Origin: Azolla caroliniana
Lineage: Eukaryota; Polypodiophyta
NCBI GenBank assembly: GCA_043228905.1
Contig: JBHGNT010000004.1
Coordinates: 14,880,001-14,944,000 of the forward strand
Direction: 5' to 3'
DNA length: 64,000 bases
A model generated the notes under the pieces. That model made no database searches. It worked only from the letters and a program-made list of their open reading frames with translations, and had not been told where the DNA came from. The position numbers and the translations under genes are program-made. Shown here piece after piece: positions 1-9,787 of this stretch (position 1 is the stretch's first letter; each line of letters opens with the position of its first letter).

Positions 1-726
1 ACGACAATCTATTGCAACAACCTCAGCAACATCTAGCTAGCAAAGAACCCCATCTTCCACGCCTGGACTAAGCACATTGAGCTGCACTACCATTTTGTTC
101 GTGAGCGTGTCCTCTCCGGTGAAGTCGAACTTCAGTATGTTCCGACGGATCGGCAGACCACCGACATCTTCACCAAGCCTCTTGGTCTGGACAAGTTGCG
201 ACAATTCTCGGGTGTGCTTGGTTTGCGTCACCTCGACGTGCCGAACTTCAGGGGGAGAGACGTCCCAAATGACAACGGAAGAGGGAGAGAAGTTCCGGAA
301 GACGAAGACCGCGACGCCGAGTCGGATGACGAATTTGATTTCGAATCGGCTGAAGAAGCCGAGGGCGGACCCGCAGAAGATTCGGAAAGCGGACATAAGG
401 GGAGTAGTCGAAAGAAAGAGCTGAAGACAACCAAGGGCGAGAAGATCGAAGACAAGTTGGAGATAGCCAACTCAGACGAAAGTGAGTCGGTTCGGATGTT
501 TGATTCGGATACGCTGAGTCAACCGAGGGCCAAGCGGAAGACAAGGCAACAGAAGAGGCGCCAACACCGCAACAACAAAGAAGCTGAGAGGGGTCGTGTA
601 AGCAGACAAGCCGACCAAAAGGGGCGAGGAGCGCGAGCGAGGCGTGAAGCCAGAAGGAACCGGAGCATAGATCTAGCGGAGCAGGTGGAACCTCAAGTTG
701 AGCTTGAGGGGGCCGTATCGGTATGA
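1..726 (+). pseudogene. Copia family A pol 3' end (RNase H C-terminus plus charged tail), fragment
   Basis: This is the end of a Copia polyprotein. The frame reads through the last RNase H motifs (HIELHYHFVRERV, then TDIFTKPLGLDKLR around 100-200). It continues without a stop into a tail of about 155 residues, first Asp/Glu-rich and then Arg/Lys-rich, ending at 724-726. An in-frame TAG at 34-36 breaks the upstream part. The same tail recurs at 19.5-20.08 kb, so it belongs to the family and is not a local accident. The element's 5' part lies outside the window. The Copia assignment is firm; the role of the tail is unknown. Confidence 0.85.
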
Positions 727-997
727 AAACTGCGAGGCCGTTGGGAAGATATTCCTCGTAAGGAATAATTTTGGGAGTTAGTGTAGTAGGCTCATTTATG
801 AGCGGTCAAGTACTGTCGGTACTTGTGTCACTGAGCATGGTGTATGTACAGATTGAGTATTATTTTGAATTGAGTTTCTGTGTGGTCTCTCTATTTGTCT
901 CTCCCGCGTACTGTGCATATACAAGCTCTCCATTAAACCTACATACTTTCTGTGTTCGGTTTCCTATTGCTTCCGCACGCTATTCTTTTTACGAGGA
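711..997 (+). repeat. Truncated family A LTR
   Basis: It matches the family A LTRs at 20,114 and 28,532 from the GGCC...ATCGGT block onward, including the motif 'aagatattcctcgtaaggaat', GTACTGTC and the terminal TTCCGCACGC-ATTCTTTT. The first ~90 bp of the LTR (TGTTGAGAGACAAGC...) are missing. The preceding polypurine tract (GAGCTTGAGGGGG) is joined directly to the internal GGCC, so a deletion ended there. Confidence 0.8.
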
Positions 998-1803
998 AGC
1001 AACGACGACCAATAAGCGTAAAATCGAAAACCTCAAGAAGGCCTTGGACGAAGCGCAAGCCCAGTCCCAAATGCTAAGGACAATGGACGTGTCCTCCTCC
1101 AAAGAAATCGTGAGTGGTTGACAATGCAGTTGAAAGTAGCGTTAGACAAAGGATGGGCGGCATGGGCTACGCAAGGAACGGAATTGCACACCTACCAGGC
1201 GGACTGGGAGAACCGCCAGAAAGAGGGCAGAGGCTTCTACAAGCTAAATGAGGAAAGCATTGTGGCGGTACGAGAGGACCTCGCGCAAGATTATCAAACG
1301 CTAGTGACTAGCACTCTGAAGAACTCACGCAACTACTCGAAGATTTTGGGGAATGTCAGGAAGACATATTCCACGAGTTAATGGAGCTCGGCAACAAGAG
1401 CTAGAGGGCGGAGGAATTGAAAAGGGAGGAAGCAATAACAGTACCAAATAGCGACTGTGCCAAACAAAATGAGCCCCAACTTAAACCCAAATGATGGACC
1501 TGGGGTAACAACAACGCCCAGAAATCCCTTGGAAGATGGAGGCACAGATGAGCCACAACCCGACGATTGTCGATGCTAGAAGGAGCCATCACTGGACCCA
1601 CAAAGGCAAGTCCTGGACAGCGTACCAACTGAATCAGCCCCGACCACGCTGCGTGAAGACGACAACATGGAAATTGACGCGCTTGAGATAACAACTACAC
1701 CGATTAACCCCACGGATTATACTAGCGGAGAAGAGCAACGCTCATACGCTTGCCCATGCCAAGAAGAGCCGTGTCCAGAGCCACAAGGAAATGTCATGGA
1801 AAT
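998..1803 (+). pseudogene. Fragment of the coiled-coil protein gene seen antisense at 29.9-31.9 kb
   Basis: The translated segments at about 1000-1110 and 1118-1378 align with the minus-strand frame around 30,560-30,200. Shared stretches include LK.ALDKGW.AWATQ, then RADW/ADWENR, and GRGFYKLNEESI..VREDL.QDY. It is broken by stops and frameshifts, and its tail (1381-1800) is acidic/proline-rich. It lies between a family A LTR remnant and family A gag sequence, on the opposite strand to the longer copy relative to the window. The parent protein has no recognised family. This copy is a relict moved by rearrangement. Confidence 0.75.
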
Positions 1804-2344
1804 GTTGCTCGTAGTGTAAAATCACGCGGGTGCATCGACGAGTACGCACACCGACACCAAGATGATGTACATGGAGGAAGATAGGCCCCGTGGTGGTGGT
1901 GGACAAGGCGGATCAGAACGGGCGGCCGAAAGGAGCAGAACGTGCGGCATAATCGAAATGTCGGGAGCAATTCCGAACCCTCCGGAAGCAAGGGGAGTCA
2001 TAGCGGCGTCGGAAGCCGGCAAGAGAAGGCCGCGACAGAATGCTGGTACTATGGCAAGAAAGGCCACAGGGAGAGCAAGTGTTGGAAGAAGAGAGCCGAT
2101 TCGGACAAAGACGGATCGAGCGAAAGAGACGCAAAGAGGCGTCAGAGGTTGCACTACACGGAAGGCTCCGAACGAGCCAGAAATGGATCGGGCCTAGCCT
2201 TTGAATGAAGCACAAGGCCAATTCGATGGTCGTGAACACCTTGAAATTGACCAAGGTGTGGTATGTTGATTCTAGAGCGTGAAATCCTATGACGAGTCAT
2301 GAGGAATGGTTCTCCTACTTGGAGAAACCGGAAAAACAAGGAGT
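1804..2344 (+). pseudogene. Copia family A gag tail and protease start, fragment
   Basis: It encodes the Gly/Arg-rich linker (RPRGGGGQGG), then a zinc knuckle CWYYGKKGHRESKC in which the second Cys is Tyr, then the protease entry VWYVDS around 2260. The protease active site DSGA has become DSRA, followed by a frame break. The sequence parallels 57.3-57.7 kb and 7.83-8.33 kb. It stops abruptly at about 2344, where a family B LTR begins. Confidence 0.8.
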
Positions 2345-2433
2345 GGTCGTGCGTTTCATTATCCGTTTTCTGTGTTCGATTTTAGACTCGGTTGTGGCCG
2401 AGTGGTGTGGAAAGGGAGCGTGTGTTCCTGTCA
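2345..2433 (+). repeat. Family B 5' LTR remnant
   Basis: These 89 bp match the last part of the 3' LTR ending at 7248 (GTGCGTTTCATTATCCG... GTGTGGAAAGGGAG...TTCCTGTCA). The rest of the 5' LTR is missing, so no target duplication can be read on this side. Confidence 0.8.
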
Positions 2434-2436
2434 AAG

Positions 2437-2448
2437 TGGTTTCAGAGC
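2437..2448 (+). promoter_or_regulatory. Primer binding site (initiator tRNA-Met type), one mismatch
   Basis: TGGTTTCAGAGC lies three bases after the LTR end. It is the plant initiator-Met primer site TGGTATCAGAGC with one A-to-T change. It fixes the orientation of the element that follows. Confidence 0.8.
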
Positions 2449-2465
2449 AGGCAACACAGAAAAAT

Positions 2466-5400
2466 GGATGATTCGTTGGGAGGCATGTTCAAGCTCACCG
2501 GCTCCAACTATTCGGTGTGGAAGTCGAAGATGAGGGACATGCTTCTGGTTAAAGACATTTGGCTGCCGGTTCAGTTACAAGAGACCGGACAAAATCGACG
2601 CCGTGATGTGGCAGGTGATGCACATGAAGACAACGTCGTACATACGGTGCTTCATCGACATGAGTCTATACAACAACTTCAATGAAGAGAGCAAGGCTCA
2701 TGAGCTCTGGGAGAAGATCGGCATTATGTTTCAGAACAAAAATGTTGTTAACCAGGTTTCGGTATTCCGAAAGCTAGTAAGATTCCGGTACCAAGATGGC
2801 TCCAGCATGGCGGAGCACATGAATGCCTTCCAGGGGCTGATCCACCAGGCAACGTCATTGGAAGTACCTCTCGTCGATGAGGTACTAGCGCTACTCTTGC
2901 TCGGCTCCCTCCCAGATACCTGGGAGACGTTGGTTGTCACTTTGGGCAACGCCAGGCCGGAAGGGAAACGGTTATCCCTAGCAAGAGTGAAGTCGAGCTT
3001 GCTAGATGAGGAGGCGTGTCGGAAAGATAAGGATACGAGCTCCGACTCCAAAGCGCTCCTTACCGAATCGGAACGCGGAAGACAAAGGAACTGTAGTCCC
3101 CAGAACCGGGAAAAGCCGGGGACGCGGTCAAAGTCAAGGGGGACGCTTACTTGCTTCTATTGCGGCAAGCCGGGACACTTCCAGAAGAATTGTTGGCATT
3201 TTCGAAAACACAAGGAAACCGATGGTACCGATTCGAAGCAGGCACCAGATCAGAAAAGTGAAGACCGGAGGGGAATGGACCGGAAGAGGACGACGGCAAT
3301 CGCGGCAAGTGAAGAAGAGTTGATGCTCATCACCAAGGAGAGTGAGATAAACCTTGCCGACGACGAGATGACCTGGGTGGTCGACTCCGGAGCGTCGTTC
3401 CACCTTACCCCGGATCGGAAATGCTTCTCATCCTACTCAGCCGGTGATCACGGTTGTGTCCGGATGGGGAATGAAGGTACATGCCGAATTGTCGGCATAG
3501 GAGACGTATGGTTGACAACACAAAACGGATGCAAGCTGCTGCTGAAGGATGTCCGACATGTTCCAGAGGTTCGTCTGAACCTGATATCAGCTGGTCGGCT
3601 AGATGATGAAGGGTACACGGGTAGCATCCGGAATGGTGTTATGAAGTTCAGCAAAGGGAGCCTGATTGTGGCTCAGGCCCGGAAGGTTAACACGTTGTGC
3701 CTGATGAATGCCCGGTTATGTCCAAAGGAAGTGAATGTGGCATCCGACACTGCCGGTGAGCTGTGGCACAAGAGGCTGTATCACATGAGCGAGAAGGGGA
3801 TGAAGAGGCTTGCAGAAGACAACCTCATTCCAGTGAAGAATGTGCACTTGGAGAAGTGCACTGATTGTCTGGCCGGAAAGCAAAACCGGACCTCCTTCCG
3901 ATCGAGGCCACCGATGAGACGTAATGCACCACTCGAGTTGGTGCATACTGATGTGTGTCAAGTGGACACGAAGTCACATGCAGGATCACAGTACTTCGTG
4001 ACGTTCATAGATGACCACAACTGGAAGCTGTGGGCCACACCGTTGAAGATGAAGGATCAGGTGTTATCCATCTTCAAAGAGCTCCACGTGAGAATGGAAA
4101 GAGAAACCGGTTGGAAGCTGAAGGCGGTTCGAGCAGATAATGGAGGTGAATACCAGGGGGCAGTTCGAGGAGTACTGTCGCTCGAAGGGAATCCGGCTCG
4201 AATTTACTATGCCGAAGACGCCGGAACTAAACGGGTTGGCCGAGAGGATCAACCAGACCATAATGGAGAGGGTCCGGAGTATGTTGGCACATGCAAAACT
4301 ACCCAAGAAGTTTTGGGCTAAGGCACTGTCGACGGCGACATATGTGATAAACAAATCACCCTCAGTACCCTTGGACGGAGACACGCCACAGAGAGTTTGG
4401 ACCGGTAAGGAAGTGTCCTACCAGCATCTGAAGGTATTCAGGTGTCTTGCATATGTGCATGTAGCTAAGGACTGGAGAGGAAAACTAGATCTGAAGACCC
4501 GGCCATGCATATTCCTCAGTTACGGTGAACGATGAGTTCGGCTACCGAGTGTGGGACCCAGTCGACAAGAAGGTATTCCGGAGTCGAGATATTATCTTCA
4601 TGGAGGACAAGATGCTCGCCGACTGGGAGTCACAGAAGAAGATAATGAACTCTGAGTCGACCGGTAAGGATCAATTCTACGATGAGCAGACCCAACCGGC
4701 AAGAGACCGGTTAGCACTCGAGGAACCAGCCGGTTACGGTGAGTATACCGAACCGACAGAAGAAGAAGTAGAGGAAGCTGAAACCGGAACCGGCCAAGAC
4801 CCCGAATCGGATTCGGATGAAAAGCAAATGGAGGAGCCGGTTCCCGAAGCCTAGAGATGGAGATATCCTCTCAGAGAGAGAAGGGCCCCTCGGAGATTTC
4901 CGGATGCAGAGCATGTGCTGCTAACCGATGAGGGGGAGCTAGAAAGCTTCGAAGAAGCGAAGGATGACACCCACAGTCGCAAATGGCTAAGTGCCATGCA
5001 GGATGAGATGGATTCCCTGCATGAGAACCATATGTACGAATTGGTGGAGTTGCCGAAAGGAAAGCGGGAAGTCTGAAACAAGTGGGTGTACAAGTTGAAA
5101 CCGGGAGATGTCGGCAACCCCCCGAGATACAAAACCAGGATCGTGGTGAAGGGGTTCCAATAGAAGAAGGGCGTGGACTTCGACGAGATATTTGCCCTGG
5201 TAGTAAAAATGACCTCCATCCGGACGGTGCTGAGTATAGCGGCAAGCATGGACCTCGAGGTAGAGCAGCTGGACGTGAAGACGACATTCCTTCATGGTGA
5301 CCTCGAAGAGGAGATCTACATGCAGCAACCAGAAGGATTCGTGGAGAAGGGGAAGGAGCGCCTGGTATGCTCGTTGAAGAAGAGCCTGTACGGACTGAAG

Positions 5401-6516
5401 CAGGCTCCCCGACAATGGTACCGGAAGTTCAACAACTTCATGATCGATCAAGGGTACCACAAGACACAGTCCGATCACTGCGTGTTTGTGAAGAAGTTTG
5501 AAGGAGGCGACTTCCTGATACTGCTTCTGTACGTGGACGACAAGTTGATCGTCACACGAGATCAAGCCAAAATATGGATGTTGAAGAAGGCTCTCAGTCG
5601 GACCTTCTCAATGAAAAACTTGGGTCCGGCAAGACAGATGCTGGGGATGCATATCATCTGGAACCGGCCAACGAAGCAACTATGGCTGTCACAGGAGAAA
5701 TACGTGACAAAGGTGCTTCAGCGGTTCAACATGTTAGAAGCGAAACCGGTCGGATCGACACTTCCGGCAAATTGCAGGCTATCCAGTAAGCAAAGCCCGC
5801 AGATGAAAGTAGAGAAGGCTGATATGATGAAGGTTCCATATGCCTCTGCCGTAGGGAGCTTGATGTACGCAATGGTGTGTACCGGACCGGATATTGGATA
5901 ACTAGTCGGAGTGGTGAGCCGGTTTAGGAGCAATCCCGGCAAGGAGCACTAGAATGCGGTCAAATGGATACTCCGGTACTTGAAGGGCACTTCAAATATG
6001 TGTCTCTGATTCGGCTCCGGAAAACCTCAACTGGACGGTTTTACTGATTCAAACATGTCGGCGGATGTGGATACCAACCCAGCTGGTCTACATCCGGGTA
6101 TGTAATGACATATGCAGGGGGAGTTGTTTCATGGCAGTCGAGGCTGCAAAAGATGGTTGCACTGTCAACCACGAAAGCGGAGTACATGGCGGCTATGGAA
6201 GCCGGCAAGGAAATATTATGGATGAAGGACTTCATCGGAGAGCTCGGTATCCGGCAAGATGAATACCAACTCTATTGTGACAGTCAAAGTGCCATCCACC
6301 TTGCTAAGAATGCGGCCTACCATTCCCGGACGAAGCATATCCAGTGAAGGTATCACTGGATCCGGGAAAGAGTAGATGACCAGGAGTTCGCGCTGACGAA
6401 GATCCACACGTCTGAGAACGGGTCAGATATGCTAACCAAAGTACTGATACCCGACAAGCTGGATGCATGCCGGAAACGGATCGGACTAGTAAGACATCCC
6501 ATGTTGGAGTGAAGGG
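2466..6516 (+). pseudogene. Tnt1/Tork-like Copia gag-pol (family B, copy 1), broken
   Basis: Gag begins MDDSLGGMFKLTGSNYSVW at 2466 and carries the zinc knuckle CFYCGKPGHFQKNC near 3150. The aspartic protease DSGASFHLTP lies near 3382. The integrase zinc region (LWHKRLYHMSEKG ... LEKCTDC) is at about 3763-3870, and the integrase core has HTDVCQ, RADNGGEY and ELNGLAER. RT follows with SLYGLKQAPRQW and YVDD near 5530, then RNase H to about 6510. It is broken by a frameshift near 2590, another near 4155 in the integrase, a frame change near 6075 and at least seven stops. Compared with the intact copy at 39.5 kb, most stops are CGA-to-TGA, CAG-to-TAG or TGG-to-TAG. Motif order and wording match Tnt1 closely. 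Confidence 0.92.
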
Positions 6517-6522
6517 GGAGTT

Positions 6523-7248
6523 TGTTAGGAAACAGGTCTCTCCGGATGGGAAGTGAGAAGTACCCGGCAAGAGCCGAATGGTGAAGACCCGGTGAGAACC
6601 GGATGAAGAGTACCCGACTATGGAAGACCCGGTGAGAACCGGATGAAGAGTACCCGACTATGGAAGACCCAGTGAGAACCAGATGACAAGTACCCGGCAA
6701 GAGCCGGATGGTGAAGACCCGGTGAGAACCGGATGACAAGTGCCTGGCAAGAGCCGGATGATGCAGGCCCGGTGAGGAGTGCTCACCGGATGAAGGGACA
6801 TATTCGTGAATATGTTTTCTGAGAGTCCATCAGGGATATATTTGTAAATAGCCGAAAAGTCATATTGGTATAAATATGACTTAGGGCAAACTCTTTCATA
6901 ATGTTATTGTCATTCTTGTTGGCGCAAGACTAGAGAGCGCGTAACTGTGTACAGAGAGAGAGAGAGAGAGAAGAAGATGTTGTTGCCTCTGTTGTAACCG
7001 CCGCATGTGGCGAAGATCATGAGCACGAGGTCATTGCCTCCGTGAGCTCATTGTTGTAATCATTGTGATATAGTGATAGTTTGGAGTCTGTGGACTCCCG
7101 TGGTTTTTCCCTCTCAGGGTTTTCCACGTTAAACATCCTGTGTACTCTTCTCTCCTTTGTGTCGTGCATTTCATTATCCGTTTTCTGTGTTCGATTTTAG
7201 ACTTAGTTGTGGCCGAGTGGTGTGGAAAGGGAGTGTGCGTTCCTATCA
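6523..7248 (+). repeat. Family B 3' LTR (copy 1)
   Basis: The 726-bp LTR runs from TGTTAGGAA to TTCCTATCA and follows the polypurine tract GAAGGGGGAG (6511-6520). U3 contains three to four tandem units of about 39 bp built on CCCGGTGAGAACCGGATG (6575-6770). A TATA-like TATAAATATGAC lies near 6880 and a GA run at 6955-6970. A solo LTR of the same family lies at 54,076-54,726. Confidence 0.88.
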
Positions 7249-7306
7249 TTTTCTGTGTTCGGTTTTCTGCTGCTTCCGCACATAATCTTTTTCATGGTAT
7301 CAAAGC
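7249..7306 (+). repeat. Family A LTR end (46 bp) and primer binding site
   Basis: TTTTCTGTGTTCGG...CATAATCTTTTTCA (7249-7294) is the last 46 bp of a family A LTR. It is followed at once by TGGTATCAAAGC (7295-7306), the initiator-Met primer site with one G-to-A change. The rest of this LTR is absent and the family B LTR abuts it, so the A element lost its 5' LTR in a rearrangement. Confidence 0.75.
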
Positions 7307-7378
7307 GCGAGGGTTGAGAACCTCTACAACCGACATAGCTTGAAAAGGAAACCAACCAAGAAGAACAGGTAAAAACCG

Positions 7379-9787
7379 ATGGATAGAGGCATGTCTAGCT
7401 CGCTTCCGATGGAGAAGCTCGACATAAACAACTACGCATCTTGGTCCTACAAGATGCACCAATACCTGCTCCGGCACGGTTATTGTAGCTATGTCGACGA
7501 AGCAAATGACACAGTACCCGAATCGACACACAGAGATTTCCAGGTGTGGGAACAGTCGGCGAGCAAAGTACTGTACTGCTTCGCGTCTTGTGTGGGTGAA
7601 CAACTCCTAAGCTACATTCGGGATACAAAAACGCCGAAGGGTGCGTGGGAAATCTGAAGAAGATCTTCGCCGCAAGCACCACAGCTAGGAAGCTGAGCAA
7701 TTTCTCGAGGGTTTGGCGTCAAAGTTCAGAGCGTTCTGAATTGTTGTGTGTACACGGGAGAATACGCCGTCATTTTTCGACTTACAGTCGATGCTCCTTA
7801 TAGAGGAGAACCACGTGAGTGCGTCAATAAACACGCATGCCGACAGCAAGATGTTGTACATAGAGGGAGAGAGGCCCCGTGGTCGTGGCGGACGAGGCGA
7901 GTCGGTACGCAATGGAGGCGGCCGACGGGATCAAGGAAGAAGGCACTGAAGTGATGCCGACTACAATTCCAGACCCTACGGAAATAGGGGGAGTCGAGGC
8001 GACGAGAACCGGCAAGGGAAATCCACCGCAGAATGTTGGTACTATGGCAAGAAAGGCCACAGGGAGAGCGAGTGATGGAAAAAGCATGCCGATTCGGAGA
8101 GAACCAGGTCCGGAACAGGTTCTGGACACACCGACAAAGGAAATCGGCAACGATCGCACTATGCCGAAGGATCCGGAGAAGCCGGAAAAGGGTCAGTCTT
8201 CGTGACGACACCCGAAGCAAACTCAATGAAGCAATCCGCCCCAAAATCGGACGAGGTGTGGTACGTCGACTCCGGCGCGTCAAACCACATGACGTGCCAC
8301 AAGGAGTGGTTTTCATACCTTGAGAAACCGACGCAACCAGGAATAGTCGCAACTAGAGACAACACTCCGCATCCGATTGCGAATGTCGGAGAAGTTCCCC
8401 TGAGCCACGTCGGGAAGAAAGGGAAACTCATGAACGTGCTACACGTTCTGACAATCACGAAGAACTTGGTGTCGGTCAGACAGATCGTCCACCAAGGGAT
8501 GCAGGTCCGGTTTACACACCTCGGGTGCTTCATTGAGGAAGAAGGTTGTGTTATTGCACAAGGGCGCGGAGATGGGAGGATGTTCATCCTCGACTCTACT
8601 GACGGTGGCACCACAATGTTCGCGAAGGGAAAAAAAGTCAAGTCGGACATCGACTTATGGCACAAGCGGATAGGCCACGTCAACTATCAGCGGCTTCTGG
8701 ACCTGCAATCGAAACAGGTGGTGTTCAGATTGCCCAAATTTAGTGGCCGGAAGGCACAAATTTGTGAAGCCTGCCAGCTTGGGAAGCAACACCGACTTCC
8801 CTTCCCCAACGAGCGTAACCGGAGCCGGAACAAGCTCAACGTGATACACTCCGATGTGTGGGGGCCAACACAAAACGTTAGTCTTGGCGGGAGCCGATAT
8901 TTCGTCTCCTTCATCGACGACTACATGCGGCACACGTGGATCTACCTCATTAAGAGGAAGAGCGAAGTCTTCGACTGTTTCCAGGACCTCAAAGGGTTCG
9001 TGGAAACGGAAATAGGAAGGAAGATCAAGTGCCTGCGGTCGGATGGCGGAAAAGAATACTTTTCCGGTCAATTCAACGGCTATCTACAACAGATGGGAAT
9101 TCAGCGCGAATTCAGCTATAGATACACGCCGGAGCAAAACGGCATGGCCGAGAGGAGAAATCCGTCGGTTGTGGTAGCAGCATGGGCAATGTTGGAAGAA
9201 AAGAGCTTGACCAAGTTCTACTAGGCTGAGGCGGTAAGGACCGCGGTATACATCCAGAATCGGATCGGAGAAAAAGTGTCGGCGCATGAGCTATATTTCA
9301 GGACGAAGCCGAACTTGCGACACTTACGAGTTTTCGGTAGCATTGCGTATGTGCATGTGCCGAAGGAGAAACAGACGAAGCTGGACGCAAAGGCTGAGAA
9401 ATGTATCTTGGTCGGTTACTCGGACGAGCAGAAGGGTTATAAGTGTTATAACCCGCGCACCGAACAAGCGCGCGTGAGCCGCAACGTTGTGTTTGACGAG
9501 TCCGCGTCCTGGTACTTGCCTCCGTCTCCAAACCTCACCTCCAATCCGAGTTCTAATGATGAGGTCAGTGAGGCCGAGATGCCTCCAGATGAGCCTGAAA
9601 TCGGGACCTATGAAGAGAGTCCGATTTTGTTTCGGTTAAGCAGACCGGATGGACGACTGAGTCGGTTCGACAAGTCCTATGAAGAGCCAGCGAGTAGTGG
9701 AGACTCGGCTATGCATTCGCCGCGCAGGAAGCCGAGGAGACGACTTACGCGCAAAGAGAAAGGGAAGAATAAGGTGTCAGAAGAAGG
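7379..9787 (+). pseudogene. Copia family A gag-protease-integrase, first of two tandem copies
   Basis: Gag starts MDRGMSSSLPMEKLDINNYA at 7379 (Retrotran_gag/UBN2 type). It has lost its central part near 7700 and then resumes with the Gly/Arg linker. Protease is WYVDSGASNHMT (about 8260). The integrase zinc region is LWHKRIGHVNYQRL...ICEACQLGKQHR, and the core contains HSDVWGP, RSDGGKEY and EQNGMAER. A TAG at 9221 (W-to-stop) breaks it. The C-terminal domain continues to about 9787, where the frame joins gag-linker sequence again. RT and RNase H are missing from this copy because the second copy begins at that point. Confidence 0.9.

Noticed and set aside
5082-5789. Alternative-frame proteins across Copia pol (also at 42.1-42.8 kb)
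   Set aside because: They overlap the true pol frame and arise from its codon use.
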